Positions 10,792-22,001 of a DNA stretch of 64,000 bases are shown piece after piece (within the stretch, counting starts at the first letter, position 1; every line of letters starts with the position of its first letter). The stretch is from Coffea arabica. Its lineage: Eukaryota > Streptophyta > Magnoliopsida > Gentianales > Rubiaceae. The translations under genes were made by a program, and so were the position numbers. The notes beneath the pieces were generated by a model. That model had not been told where the DNA came from and ran no database searches. It worked only from the letters and a program-made list of their open reading frames with translations. The stretch spans positions 12,525,557 to 12,589,556 of the forward strand of contig NC_092320.1 of the NCBI RefSeq assembly GCF_036785885.1. The letters are read 5' to 3'.

Positions 10792-11321
10792 TGTTAGGAC
10801 CGGGCCAGGAAATAGACAAACTCAAGTTAGCACAAATTAGGCGGTATAACCGACCATTTAATAGATAGGCGGTAGATACCAGCCATATAATAATTAGGCG
10901 ATAAAACCGACCATATAAAAACGGATAACAAAGCAAATAAGAGACACAAAAGATTTACGTGGTTCGGTCAAATTGACCTACGTCCACGGGCGAGAGAGGA
11001 GCAATATTTCTACTATGAAGAAGAAATACAAAAGCCGTAGGAAAGTGGTTCCTAGGCCAATAGGCACTTACAAAAGAGTTTAGGAAATATTCCTAAACAC
11101 AATACAAGAGAGCCTAAAATATTTAACTGAATGGGCTAGATGACTCAAGAAACTAATAGCCCATATAACTCTCTTGAGTGGTGCAAGTTAAATCCTTCAA
11201 AGGACCCTTCTATTTATAGGCCTCGAGTAGCCGGCTTCTCTTCAGCAGGCTCCGATGTGGGATGAGAAGGAAATGAAAAATTATGCCACAAGTCAAAGCT
11301 TGCGGCTCTGACAAAACAACA
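10792..11321 (-). repeat. Copia 5' LTR
   Basis: A 530-bp repeat nearly identical to 5974-6503. The substitutions I noted are all transitions. It is followed by the CAGTT duplication at 11322-11326. Confidence 0.95.
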
Positions 11322-11326
11322 CAGTT
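11322..11326. repeat. Copia target-site duplication, right (CAGTT)
   Basis: Exact copy of 5969-5973. The host flank continues as CAATTACTCGTCATGTGATG. Confidence 0.95.
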
Positions 11327-11851
11327 CAATTACTCGTCATGTGATGCTAACGGACGATTAATTATGAACGAAGGGTGAAAAAATGATTCAGGGTTTCAAC
11401 CAAAATGGATTCATTTATCCTGTTGGCTCGTGAAATATAGGCATTAAAAAATTGACCCAATTTCAGATGGGATAAAGAGCTGATACTTAAGCCTGCAATC
11501 TTCCAATGGAACAAGCACTAAAGAATCCAACCCGCATAAAGAAATTGCAAAAATCAATCTCCACCAATAAAGGAAATGCAACATCCATTAGATCCTCATA
11601 TTTCCATAAGAAGCTACAAATTAAGTAAAAATTATCTAAAGCAGAAGTACCCATTAAGCATATCAAGTTCCGTAAATCTTGATCGTGGTCATCATCATCA
11701 GTTCATAACCCTGAACCTAAAACTAGGAAAGACTAGAGATAAATTAATAATCGGAGATAAAAGAAAGTCATAGAGCAACATAGATGAAAATAAATCGTTC
11801 ACCACCCTCAGCTGCATGGCTAAGATTAATTACAAAAATGCTACTAAACTA

Positions 11852-11998
11852 CTAGTAATACTTCGAGTAATACTTGTAGTTGTCGATGCGCTTGTTGCCT
11901 GAAGACCCGTTGGACAAAGGATTATTAGCATAATTAGTGGTGGTGATTTTCTTGAACGTGACTTCAGTCTGGCACTCAGCGGTGGACTTTCCAACCTG
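11852..11998 (-). pseudogene. Truncated tandem copy B of the small-protein family
   Basis: The minus strand holds an in-frame C-terminal piece of about 48 residues: STAECQTEVTFKKITTTNYA, then GNKRIDNYKYYSKYY and a TAG at 11852-11854. It aligns with the C-terminal third of the 15358-15798 protein (AQVKFKKVTTF, YKRISYDHCDYYDYY). The 5' two thirds of the gene are missing. The break lies immediately beside a MITE-like sequence that starts near 12008. The downstream flank was later split by the copia element. I infer one truncation event linked to that insertion or a nearby deletion. Confidence 0.7.
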
Positions 11999-12007
11999 TC
12001 AAAACCT

Positions 12008-12300
12008 GTTTTTAAACCTGGACTGGAGAGCGAATCAAAAAACCTTTCGATTTATGGTTCAAACAGTTCAACCGATTCGATCTTGATTCAAAGATTTAAT
12101 AATTTTTTATTCATTTTAGTATTAAGAATTTTGAATAAAACTAAAATATTTATTTTAGGAAATAAATACTTAATAAAAATTGGTTGAACCTCCCAATTTT
12201 TACCTGTTCAACCAGTTCTTGACCAGTTCAATTAATTCTTTGATTTTTAAATTGAATCGGACCGGAGACATAGTTGATTCGCGGTTCAACCGGTCAACAT
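12008..12300. mobile_element. MITE relic, same family as 55942-56543
   Basis: The left end, GTTTTTAAACCTGGACTGG followed by AGAGCGA, matches position by position the left end of the 55942-56543 element (GTTTTCAGAACCGGACCGG, ATAGCGA). The interior is A/T-rich and the right part has the same GGTTCAACCGGT motif. The last 25 bases or so of the family are absent here, so it is end-truncated. Confidence 0.6.
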
Positions 12301-13112
12301 TAATATTCATTTTACCCTTGTCATTTTTATGTTTATCTACGTAATTTGCCTTTATTTTATATATGGTGATTAAGTCATCATTTGATTCGACATTTAATTG
12401 AAGACACTACTAGTATTTTGACTAACAACGTTACACAAGTTATTTTTCGTTAAATTTTCACTTCACACAAAATCATAAAAGATGATGTAGACATTTAAAA
12501 TATTAAGGGAGTCATATAGCAATAAATGAAACTGTGGAGGATTCTTTATAATTTACCCTTCAACATATCACGCATTATAGTAGTACATTATTACTGTGCT
12601 GCCTATATCGCCCGCACCCAAGGATAGAGATGGATGTCTCTCGACTTCTCTTGCCAATAGGTCGAGTCCAAGCGCCTCGTGCTTTTTTCTTGGGATCGAT
12701 TGTCTTGCAACATTCCTTTCAGAAATTAACTTCTTGCAGAATCCCGAACGCTGAAGGTTAGCCTAGAACGGCATAGGGTTAAGTGCTGCATTAGCATTGC
12801 ACTTAAAATTTCACTAATTCTCCTTCCTTCATATCTTCTAAACAAAAGCCTAGCTAATGAAAATATGCAACGAGAAGTTGAACAAATTCCCCGTTTTGCA
12901 AACCCAATAAAGCTTATGCTAAAAAAGTATAACAATATTTGAAAATGCAATAAACAACAAAAGGCAGCCAATTAAATGAATACCAAAGACTCGAGAACCA
13001 CGTTTCTTGAAAACAAAAGATTCAATGCCACCGTGAATCCTACCTGCAGCTGCATATGCTGCCATTTGCACACGAAGACGCTCTCATTTTCCTTACCTCC
13101 CTTTCTAAAAAT
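12301..13112. other. Intergenic, no gene recognised
   Basis: A/T-rich sequence upstream of the TPD1-like gene. A GC-richer patch near 12596-12720 stands out but matches nothing I can name. Confidence 0.4.
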
Positions 13113-13622
13113 ATGGCAATTCCTCGTGGCTTTGCCTTTCTGTGTATCTTCTCGCTGTTTCTGGTCACAACTTCATGTATGTGATCTTTCTAAGCATCAA
13201 AATTCCAATTCTCTAAGCATCAAATCTACGCTTTTTTTGTTATTGGGTTAAAATCAAAAACTACATATTTTCAGAGCTTTCATAACATGTTTGCAGGTTG
13301 GCACGATTATTCAGGAAGGTGCAATTCCCGGGACATTCGGATTTATCAGTCCCCCTCAGGTTTCACGAGTCTTCACGTACCGAAATTTGCAGTCCAAATT
13401 ATCAATGAAGGGTGGGACATGAATGTGGTGGTGTTTGATGTAGAAATAAGTTGTGGAGAATTTGCATCTGCAAATTTGGTTAATCCGATGATCTTTAGAC
13501 GTACAGGTCATGGCAGCTGCCTACTCAAAGATGGAAAGAAAATTTCCCCTGGTGAAGTTATTTCCTTCGAGTATTCCAATATATTTCCCTATCATTTCAG
13601 TGTCCTGGAGTTAAAATGTTAG
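13113..13622 (+). CDS. TPD1-like secreted protein
   Basis: Two exons, 13113-13176 and 13297-13622 (GTATGT donor, TTTGCAG acceptor), give 129 aa. Residues 1-21 are a clear signal peptide (hydrophobic AFLCIFSLFLVTT). The mature part follows the TPD1 (TAPETUM DETERMINANT 1) family layout: CNSRDIRIYQSPSG, a PKFAVQIIN strand, ISCGEF, NPMIFRRTG, SCLLKDGKKISPGE, and ISFEYSNIFPY close to the C-terminus, ending in Cys. TPD1 is a small Cys-rich apoplastic ligand of the EMS1/EXS receptor kinase in anther cell fate. TPD1-like paralogues are widespread and mostly uncharacterised. Odd point: the conserved Cys pair (family pattern N-C-SGC) is replaced by EGWDMN at about residues 59-64. One disulfide is therefore probably lost. 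Confidence 0.8.
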
Positions 13623-14629
13623 CAATGTGGTTTGGCAATAAAATCCCCGTTATGAATGTCCCTTCCAGATACATGATGATTTTCGTTTTTCTTTTGGAGA
13701 GAGTAGTACTGTAAATGATTTGTGAGCTTTTGGTTGGTAAAACATTTCGGTTCCAAGCTGTCCTCCTTTTTTATTAAAAGGCACAATCACGCATTTATCT
13801 ACTAATTTGAAATGTGGATTAGTTGAATTCTTGAAACTTTATAACCATTTGAATTGCTTTTTTTTTAATTTTTTTTCATTAAAAAAATGTATCTAGCGAT
13901 TCGATAAAAAAAAAAAAAAGAAGCTATTATTCCTTTCTTCTGATTCCGAATCAATTATATGAAAGAGAAAACATAATATTCATTCCCCATTCATTCTCTA
14001 CTCATGTTCCTTTATATTCTTGATCAATTTGCCGTTATTATTGTCCCAAAGGACACTAGATTTTGGTTAAAGAGTGAGAATAAAAAAAATGAAACTTAAG
14101 ATACCTAAAACCGCCGGTGTCTGTGTGCGTGAGTGGCTCCTGTATACCAGGGAATACAGGGTGCGGTGGGCGCACTTCTTGGACCTCGATCGCACGTAGC
14201 AGGGAATATGGAAAATCGTGGGTGCTTATTTGCAGGTCTTCATAGCACGTTCGATATGAATGTCGGGTAGGGTAGGAATTTTTTGAATCCAAGTGATTTT
14301 TTTTTTTTTTTGTTTGATCCTCACTTTGTCTATAGTATTTTACACTATTAGATTGGGTAGAAATTATTTGAATCCAAGTGACTTTTTTTTTATCGCCACT
14401 TTGTTTACAGCATTTTATACTATTCTAATCTAAGAAAGAGATCCAATTAGATCTAGAGGGGCCTACGAGGACTAAACTACCACTAACTCGGACTAGCATT
14501 ACACATTCGTTCGAATTTTTAAAAAAATCAATTAATGTGATAATTGATAGATTTTTTTTGCATCCGACGAAGAGATGATTGAATCAGAATAATTTTGTTT
14601 AAAGTTTAATTTTTTTTTCAAAGAAAAAT
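13623..14629. other. Intergenic; contains a short diverged tandem repeat
   Basis: No gene seen. At about 14268-14430 a unit with GGGTAG, then TTGAATCCAAGTGA, then a poly-T and CACTTTGT, occurs twice, about 85 bp apart. Otherwise the stretch is A/T-rich sequence with homopolymer runs. Confidence 0.45.
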
Positions 14630-14866
14630 ATGAATATTCTAGCAAACACACTAAAAAGGGTGTACGATATAACCGATGTGGAAGTAAAAGAGTTACACGA
14701 TGTATTCGATGCGGAAGTAAGCCAACATCTCTATTGGCAAATAGGAGGTTTTCAAGTCGACGGCCAATCACTTATTACTTCTTGGGTTGTAATTGCAATT
14801 TTATCGGGTTCGGCTGCTACAGCCGTTCGAAACCCACGAACCATTCCAACCGGGGATCAGAATTTC
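14630..14866 (+). pseudogene. atpI: Nuclear plastid DNA (NUPT): 5' part of atpI
   Basis: The translation matches the N-terminus of chloroplast ATP synthase CF0 subunit a (AtpI): YWQIGGFQV, then [11 protein letters not shown], then AVRNP and TIPTG-QNF. AtpI is a membrane subunit of the thylakoid proton channel of about 247 aa. Only about 79 codons are present here and similarity stops abruptly at 14866, so this is a fragment. The frame is open throughout, although it is clearly diverged from the usual plastid gene. An insertion of about 33 bp between GVEV and QHFYWQ repeats a near-copy of GATGTGGAAGTAA. The open frame runs on to 14980 in unrelated sequence. Confidence 0.85.
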
Positions 14867-15350
14867 AAGTGTACACGTGGCGAGTTATGGGCAACCGTTC
14901 GGTCAATTTTTCTTTTTTCTTTTTTTTTAAGGGAACCGTTCGTCTTCAGCATTAATTCCATTACTCTGCCAATCCAGTAACGCTTCTTAGCAGGATGTTG
15001 CTGAAATTCTTGGCAGTAGAAATCCAGCAAAGAGACAGATTTTGCAAGTCATTTTCAAACCTTCAATGGAAAGTCTTTTGTAAGTCATTTCTTTGCATCA
15101 CTAACTATGTCTTTTAGTTCCTCTTAAAGAACCACACAATTTCATAAAGAACCACAACTTCATAACTTACATTAAGCCCCTAAATAGGAACTAGCAACAA
15201 CTTGATAGTCAAAACTACTAGCACAAGAACCTAAATATCCATAATCAGATCTGACATGAAGCCCATATCTACCAAGAACTAAACAAAACCATAGTCATAT
15301 AGATCAAATCTTAACCTCAATAGTTAAGACTTCCCAGACAAACCTACAAA
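14867..15350. other. Downstream flank of copy C, no gene
   Basis: A/T-rich sequence containing the probable 3' untranslated region of the minus-strand gene that ends at 15358. Confidence 0.4.
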
Positions 15351-15357
15351 CTACATG

Positions 15358-15798
15358 CTAATAATAGTCGTAATAGTCGCAATGGTCGTAACTGATGCGC
15401 TTGTAGCTTGCGGAAGGTTTAGGAGCAGCAGCAACACGGGCTTTCTTGCTGGAGTTGTTACTGTTAAAAGTAGTGACTTTCTTGAACTTGACTTGTGCCT
15501 CGTACTCAGTAGTGCACCCTTCAAATTTGTCATCAAACTTGACAGAAGACTTGCACATGACTTCTTCCTTGAACCCTTTGTTGCCGCTCCTCTTGTCGAC
15601 AAACTCCCCTGCCTTGTGGGATTGGGTCATCTTGCTTGAGCACCCACCACCACCATGGCTTTTGTACAGAGTTTTTGTGGTGTTTTCGGCCTCAAATGAC
15701 TCGGTTCTACCCCTCTTGCTTCCTGCACTCACCACCACACCAGATTTTGGTGATGGTACTGCAACCAGAAACCCAATGGAAGCCTTTTTTCCTGTCAT
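15358..15798 (-). CDS. Unrecognised small plant protein, tandem copy C
   Basis: A 146-aa intronless frame, basic and hydrophilic, with no membrane segment. It shares with copies A and B the central module KAGEFVDKRSGNKGFKEEV (about residues 65-83), a Cys/Lys-rich linker, a beta-like AQVKFKKVTTF (about 103-113), and an Asn/Ser/Lys linker followed by a Tyr-rich tail (YKRISYDHCDYYDYY). This looks like the best-preserved member, and its full tail makes it the reference for the cluster. The start Met is supported because similarity and charge pattern begin only downstream of it, but this is not decisive. No function can be assigned. The family may be lineage-restricted (inference). Confidence 0.65.
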   Translation of the reverse strand: MTGKKASIGFLVAVPSPKSGVVVSAGSKRGRTESFEAENTTKTLYKSHGGGGCSSKMTQSHKAGEFVDKRSGNKGFKEEVMCKSSVKFDDKFEGCTTEYEAQVKFKKVTTFNSNNSSKKARVAAAPKPSASYKRISYDHCDYYDYY

Positions 15799-15849
15799 CT
15801 TTTTTTGTTTCCTCCTTTCCTTCTCTTCTCTTTGTGCTGGTCTAGACTA

Positions 15850-16774
15850 GAGAGAAAATGACAACAGACGGTGGAAGAAACAGAGCGATGGATTTGCGTT
15901 ATAGGAGACAACTGACAGGGCTATATATAGGACTAGACGGGGTAAGGAGTCTTGTGGTCTTCCAAATTCTACAAATAATTATTTTTACTTTTTTTTAACT
16001 TTTCCTTAGCGTACTAGACACACTTTTCACTCTGGCGTACTCGATACGCTTTCAGACCGAGAGGAAACTGTCAATTTTCATGATGAGATTGAGAGCTATC
16101 CATTAATTATGGTACGGTTTTTTGGTGCAATGAGGGAACCGAATTAATACAGTTGGGCTCTCAAATTTAGGAACTTCCTTCCCCGATGAATTTGCATAAA
16201 ATGACCGAATGCAGGTCATAGTGTGCTACTCCTAATTAAAACAAAAAATCCTAGTAAAATTTACGCACTATTGTTTAAGCAGACTTCAAGTGTATATAGT
16301 TTCAAAAAAAGTTTTAATGCAAAACATAATAAAAATATAAAAGGGAAAATCATGGAAGTTGCTATAGAGTGTCATGTGAATGAACACAAAATGTGAAATA
16401 TGTAAAATGCATTAAAAAAAAATGATGGTTCAATTTTTATTTATGCTGGGTTAATTTTGATATCGTTCAACTTGAATTTGTGACAAAAAATGACGGTTGC
16501 ATCTTATTGTCAGTGCATTTTATGAATAAGTGGAAATAAAATTCGCACCTGCTTCTTCATGCTTTCACAGAGCCTATTAAAAACTTTGTACACGTTTTAT
16601 TTGGGGAAAAAAGAAATATTCAAGCATGTCGCCCTGGCAAAATAACCCTTAACAAAATTCTTGCAATGGAGGGTGCTTATGACCACATCCACTATAGTTT
16701 TGTTCTAAGGTTTGATTAAATTTTTAAGAGGAGAAAAGGTGTATTCCAAATCCCGCGGCATTATAGCGTGACAA
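15850..16774. other. Intergenic, promoter side of copy C
   Basis: Presumed promoter and upstream sequence of the minus-strand gene at 15358-15798. No gene seen. CCCGCGGCATTATAGCGTG (16752-16770), just before the Helitron start, is GC-rich and resembles Helitron terminal sequence. Confidence 0.4.
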
Positions 16775-18544
16775 TCTATATTCTATATCTATATCTATAT
16801 AAATTTGAGAAGGGATTTTTATCAGCAAACCTCCACACATCTTCCCACTCCCAATTCCATTTTTCTAGCATTTTATATTTAATTTAATTTATAAAATATA
16901 TTCCTCTCAACTTCCCTATCTACATTTTACATTTGAAATTGTTAGTTACTTTTTAAAATCATTTCATTTCAAATTGATAGTTAATGTGCATGTTATCCTA
17001 TTTGAACCTCAACTCATCACGTTTCCCCCTTTCTAATTTAAATATGTAAGAAGTGGCTCCACTTATATAGAAATTTGGTTTGAAATTTATTAGTGGGAGG
17101 GTAAATAAAAAGAAAACATTGCCAAACTTAGTAAAAGTAAAAAAGCAAATGATAATATTTGATCTTTTAACTTAGTAATCCTAAGTAAAAGGGTGGAATT
17201 AAATAGAAAACAAAAAGGAAATAATGTGATGGATTTAAAAAATCAATAATAGTATCATTTATGAAATCAAAATTATGAAATTACTAAATAAAAAACAAAT
17301 TACTACTAGCCTTTAACGTGGAAATTTTAATTTGAAATATTCATTTTTGATAAAAATAATGATAATAACAACACCAATTCTACCAAAAATTTTTTTTTAA
17401 AAAAGTAAGATTATAGTTTAAGAGAAAGATATAGAACATTCGATCCTAAAATACCACTTAATTTGTATATATCTTACCCAAATTTGATCCTGATTAGATT
17501 TGAATAAGAATGCAAAACCCAAACACTAAGGATAACTTTTGGTATCATTAATTATTTTATGTATTCTTATTGTTATCTTCATATGTAAATATGTATTTGC
17601 TATGTTAAAATATATATATATATATATATATATATGTTAATATATATATATTTAGCATATATATATTGATTGTAGTACTTGAGGGTATTATAAATATAAT
17701 CAGTTTTTCATTTCCATTTTTAGATCCTAATAATTGCAACCATTGCAATCAATTTTCAGTTTTATATTTTCATTATGATAGATAAAGTTAAATATATTGG
17801 GTTGCAGGAATATGAATCTAAAGGTTGGGTGGACAAGGGAGGGAAGGGAATGGTGGGGAGTTGAAAAATGGCAGAAAAGATTGAAGAAGAAATGTGGGTT
17901 ACAAGGATGAGCGGAACAAGGGGAGAAGAAGAAAAGGAATTGTAAGGATATAACAGGGATGACAAAAAAATAATAGAGAAAGTGGTACCATGATAGAAGG
18001 TACAGAAGTCGTAGGAGGCATCTGATGACTAGCTGGCGTGTAAGAGATAAGGGAAATGATGGTGATTTCTAATAATTTTGAGAACTCTAAAAACACATAT
18101 TATAGAGATTTTTTTAAAATCTACATTAAAATTCATGAAAAATGCTAATCTAAATGCAGTCAACAATTTTAAGGGTACAAGATAGGAGAAAGAATAATAT
18201 TTTTTTCTAAAAATCGAAGAAAATAAATTGGTTATAATTTTTTTTATATATAAGTTTTGATATATGGGTATAACATAATATATTTTGTCGGATATTGATA
18301 AATTGGTTTTTTTAAGAAAAATTTTCTCATCTTATCACCCAACCTAACCCTTTCCTTAAATGCGTTAACAATCCTTCTATCATGTAAATCATTATAAATT
18401 AAATTTTTTTCAACATGTTAAGCGTACACATCTTAAAACTTTTAAAAGTATATATATATTATTCTGTTCCACAATTTATAAATATATGCAATATTATTTT
18501 GATTTGAAATATAACCCCGTCCATAGCAAAGTTCAAAACGCTAG
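16775..18544 (+). mobile_element. Probable non-autonomous Helitron (1.77 kb)
   Basis: The 5' end TCTATATTCTATATC (16775) is preceded by A. The 3' end is CTAG (18541-18544), followed by T. A-to-T insertion between host bases is the Helitron rule. Upstream of CTAG the sequence CCCCGTCCATAGC looks like a decayed form of the usual CCCGTGC...GCACGGG hairpin. The interior is A/T-rich, includes a long TA microsatellite (about 17610-17660), and codes for no Rep/helicase, so the element is non-autonomous. Boundaries are inferred from termini only. Confidence 0.5.
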
Positions 18545-19296
18545 TCTCTACAATTCAGGAATTTAAGAGTTATTAATCCTTTCTTTCAAACCATCTTTTC
18601 CATTCTATCAATTCCTTTTTGGCTGCCAAACTCCTTTTGGAATTCATGAACATTCATGTTAAGAATCAAACAATAGTGAGAAAAAAAAAAAATCCCAGTG
18701 TATTAGATTCTACTTGGTCACTTAAGGTGACGTAGGAATATAAAAGCCTTTTTTTTTAGGCAGGAATATAGGAACTTAATTAAGACTATCCTGCCAATGT
18801 GTGATAGCACATGCATGAACAGACTAGTTATTACATTTATTCCTCTTGGAATTCGAAAAATTCTCCAAAGATCTATTGTTATCGTGTTATATACTCCCTT
18901 TGTTCCAATATTGGAGTGGTTTTTATTTTTTTGGAATCCGACTTTTTATGGAGAAATAATAATCAATATTTTTAGATGAGAAAATATTGATAAATTTACA
19001 TATGTATCCTTTGAACATAAAATATTTTCTTGTTAAATGTGCTTTGAAATTTTAAAAAGTTACCTTTTCAAATGGCAAAAGTGAAAAGCATGTATTGAAT
19101 TTGAAATGATAACTGTTATTTTGGAACTATCAATAAAGTAAAAACATGACATTGACAACGCAGGCAAGGGAGTATTAAAATTAAGCCCCCATAGAACGAA
19201 CTAAGGAGCTTGAACTGCTGGACAAATAAATATTGCCTTCTGTTTCCCAAGTTGAAATGTCTCTCCATCTCTCTCTCTTTCTCTGGGTGTTGAATA
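18545..19296. other. Intergenic, 3' side of the MATE gene
   Basis: A/T-rich sequence containing the probable 3' UTR of the MATE gene. No separate gene seen. Confidence 0.4.
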
Positions 19297-22001
19297 TTAT
19301 GGTGACTGATGACTCGCGATTTGTGAGTCCAAAACTCTTGCAGATGCCTTCTTTGCCTGCAAAAGGATAACACAACAAATTACTATGTTACAATTCACCA
19401 GCGAAAATAATTCTCTAATGAATAAACATTACTGGAATTAGAAAATTTGTTTACCTCCGCCTGCCAATTAGCACGTACTGTAGCGATCAGAAGGAACATC
19501 GTCTGTGAAAATACAGCAGCTATTATACCAGTCCAGAGACCCTGCATGTGGATCACGAATAAAATTCAGAATCTAAGTACACTTTCTCATTTGGATTGCT
19601 GAAGAGAGTCATAGGGCCAAGAGAAAAATTTTGTGACTACCTTCCCTCCCATATGGTGGACAAAAGCTAAAAACACACCCAAAGGAATACCAATCAGGTA
19701 ATAAGCTCCCAAATTGATGATTGCACCGATCTTTTGCCAACCACATCCTCTAGCAATGCCTGCAGCAGCAATTTTAAAGTGGAATTGATTGAATTTATGC
19801 TGAAAAAGAAAGTTAGGCCCTTGAAAATTAAGGGGTATTATGCTAGGCAAATGTCACTTTAAATGGAAAAATGTAAATGGCCATACCATTTAGCACAGAT
19901 TGAGTTCCATCCAACAAGTGTGTTACAGCAAGTAATAGCATCATGTCTGCTACATATTTCACCACTCTTTCTTCGCTGCTGAAGCAGTAGCCCCAGATTC
20001 TGCGCCCCAAGATCATTATCGCAGCCACCATAATGCTTTCAAATGCAACCATGACTACTGCAACCCAAACAGCCAATCCAGCAGCCAGTGGACGCCCGGC
20101 ACCCAATTCGTTTGCCACTCTTACACTGAGATAATATAGAAGATCATGCAACCAAAAGAAGTAACGAGTCCCGGAATAGGACAGTTTTGAAGGCTGATTT
20201 ACCTTATTGCGCAGCCGAGTCCAAGTGGTAACATGTAGACCATGGTATTCGTGTTCAGGCTAGCAAAAAGTGCAACCCATCAGCAATGTATCAGACAACA
20301 ACATCCAATTAAGATTTACAATCTCAAATACCAATGTGTTACCACAGTTGATCTTTGTCTCATATGCATCCAAATAGCTTACCTAATTGACAGAACAGAT
20401 GCTTCAATTACAGGATTTGGAAGAAGACCGGCTAAAAGGACCATCAGTTCAAATGACCAAATCTCCAAGCTGTTATGACTCAAATCCCAAATTAAGATGA
20501 TGTAGTTATTCAAATACATAATTTAAAAGTTATGTAGTAAGCTTTATAAACAAGTAGAGCTACCAGATCATGATGGCCGAAGGAACTGCGATACTCAAGA
20601 ACCTTGAGACGTCTTTGAATGCCTCTTTTGAAAAGCCTGTCCAGCTGCTCTTACAAGAAGGCGAATATTTCACGTATAGTGCTAGGAACAAGTCATTGAT
20701 CCAATAAGAAATGGCGTTAGCCAATGCAGCACCCTTATTTCCAAGACCCAATTTAGATACCAGAGTCCAGCATGTAGGTATGTGAAGCAGTGTTGTGACT
20801 CCTGATGTTAATATCATAGGAATGACAATATTTTGTGTTTGCAGGAACTTGAATTGGCATTGGAGCAGTGCATAAGGGAAAATTGTAGGTATCATGTAAA
20901 GGGCATATACCCCAGCTTCGGCTGATATTTCTGGATCTTGCCCGAAAAATGCAAGAATATGTCCTGTATTAGCCCACAAACAAGCAAGAGGAATGCAGAC
21001 GAGTAGTAGGACAAACATGGCTCTCTGTGTGTGGATGCCAACCATATGGTACTGCTTTGCTCCATAGGCCTGACCGCAGAAAGTGTCTAGTGCACCACAC
21101 AATCCGATCTAGAGTTCCATTAGGAAAATTTGCACAAGTCAGAAAACTAACCTACATCATCATTGTTGTGAAGAGCTATATAAGGAAGAAGTCAAAGGAA
21201 AATATGTTGAGCTCCTAAAGAGGTTTAGGGTAGGAGGGCTAGACAGCGAAATAGTCAGATGTCAACGTGAAAAGAATTATCTATGTTTGACAGATTTATG
21301 AAGTCTTCACTACTAACAATACATTGCGCTAGAAACCAAGAAGTGCTGAAGTGAAACTACCGCAAATCCTTACGGTGAAAAAGTTCGAGTAAAACCAAAA
21401 GTAGACCTTTTGACGAGAATAAATAGCAAGGAAGATAACAGATTGTCCAAAACAAGTCTAACTAAGACTGACCGAGACACCAAATCCTGATATGGTTCCA
21501 ATCATTATTGAAGATTAGGAAATTTCAGAATTGTGTCAAATGCAGACACAGCATAATTTTGAGGTTCAGTAAGTCGAAGAAATGACTAGTTTCCACCAAA
21601 ATGAAGTTGGACAACTGTGAAATGTGAAAGCTGCAATATTTTTCAACAGTAGTAATTAAGCTACAACGTTAATTCGACAAACATCCCTCAGTATACTCTG
21701 AGATTAGAACTGAATCTCAACTCACCAGCAGACTAAATCCGGTCACTGAAGCAAAGGAGGTGGCCATGGAAGCACCGGAAAGAGCTAGCTCTCCAACATG
21801 ACCGACAAACATGACTGAAATTGTTTGAATTAGAGTCAACAGTAAGTTGACGAACATCAGAGGCCCTGCCAGCCACAATTGCTTTTTCGCTTCTGCAAGA
21901 ATATCATCTTTACTGAATAGTCCTTTCAACTCAATACCCTTTTCTTGTGAGTCTGAAATTAGTGGCGTTTCAAGGTCTGGCATTTGTTGGTCATCATCCA
22001 T
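19297..22001 (-). CDS. MATE efflux carrier (DETOXIFICATION/DTX family)
   Basis: Eight exons on the minus strand: 22001-21726, 21108-20564, 20469-20383, 20259-20203, 20125-19887, 19759-19641, 19541-19455, 19356-19297. Phase is kept throughout and all introns are GT-AG. The product is 489 aa, normal for plant DTX proteins, which have 12 membrane helices and exchange H+ (or Na+) for organic cations, flavonoids, alkaloids or xenobiotics. Seen in sequence: the cytosolic N-terminus and first helix with [35 protein letters not shown]; then [77 protein letters not shown]. These are hallmark MATE segments. No lesion is visible. Membrane (plasma or vacuolar) and substrate cannot be told from sequence. 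A TPD1-like gene and Helitron lie on its 3' side. Confidence 0.95.

Larger units (their letters stand above)
5974..11321 (-). mobile_element. Full-length Ty1-copia LTR retrotransposon (Tork/Tnt1-like)
   Basis: Complete element of about 5.35 kb read on the minus strand. It has 530-bp LTRs with TG...CA ends (5974-6503 and 10792-11321), a perfect CAGTT target duplication, an initiator-Met-tRNA primer-binding site (10777-10788), a polypurine tract (6504-6515) and one gag-pol frame. Pol order is protease, integrase, reverse transcriptase, RNase H, which defines copia. By eye I count about five single-base differences between the LTRs, all transitions, roughly 99% identity, so insertion is recent. 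The only lesion I see in gag-pol is one in-frame stop. The Tork/Tnt1 assignment comes from the gag and motif style and is inference. It lies in the duplicated flank of the small-protein gene cluster. Confidence 0.95.

Noticed and set aside
10568-10936. Minus-strand frames through LTR end and leader repeats
   Set aside because: Open only because the 18-bp repeat is a multiple of three; no start context or homology.
12596-12720. GC-richer patch suspected to be organellar DNA
   Set aside because: No plastid or mitochondrial gene recognised on either strand.
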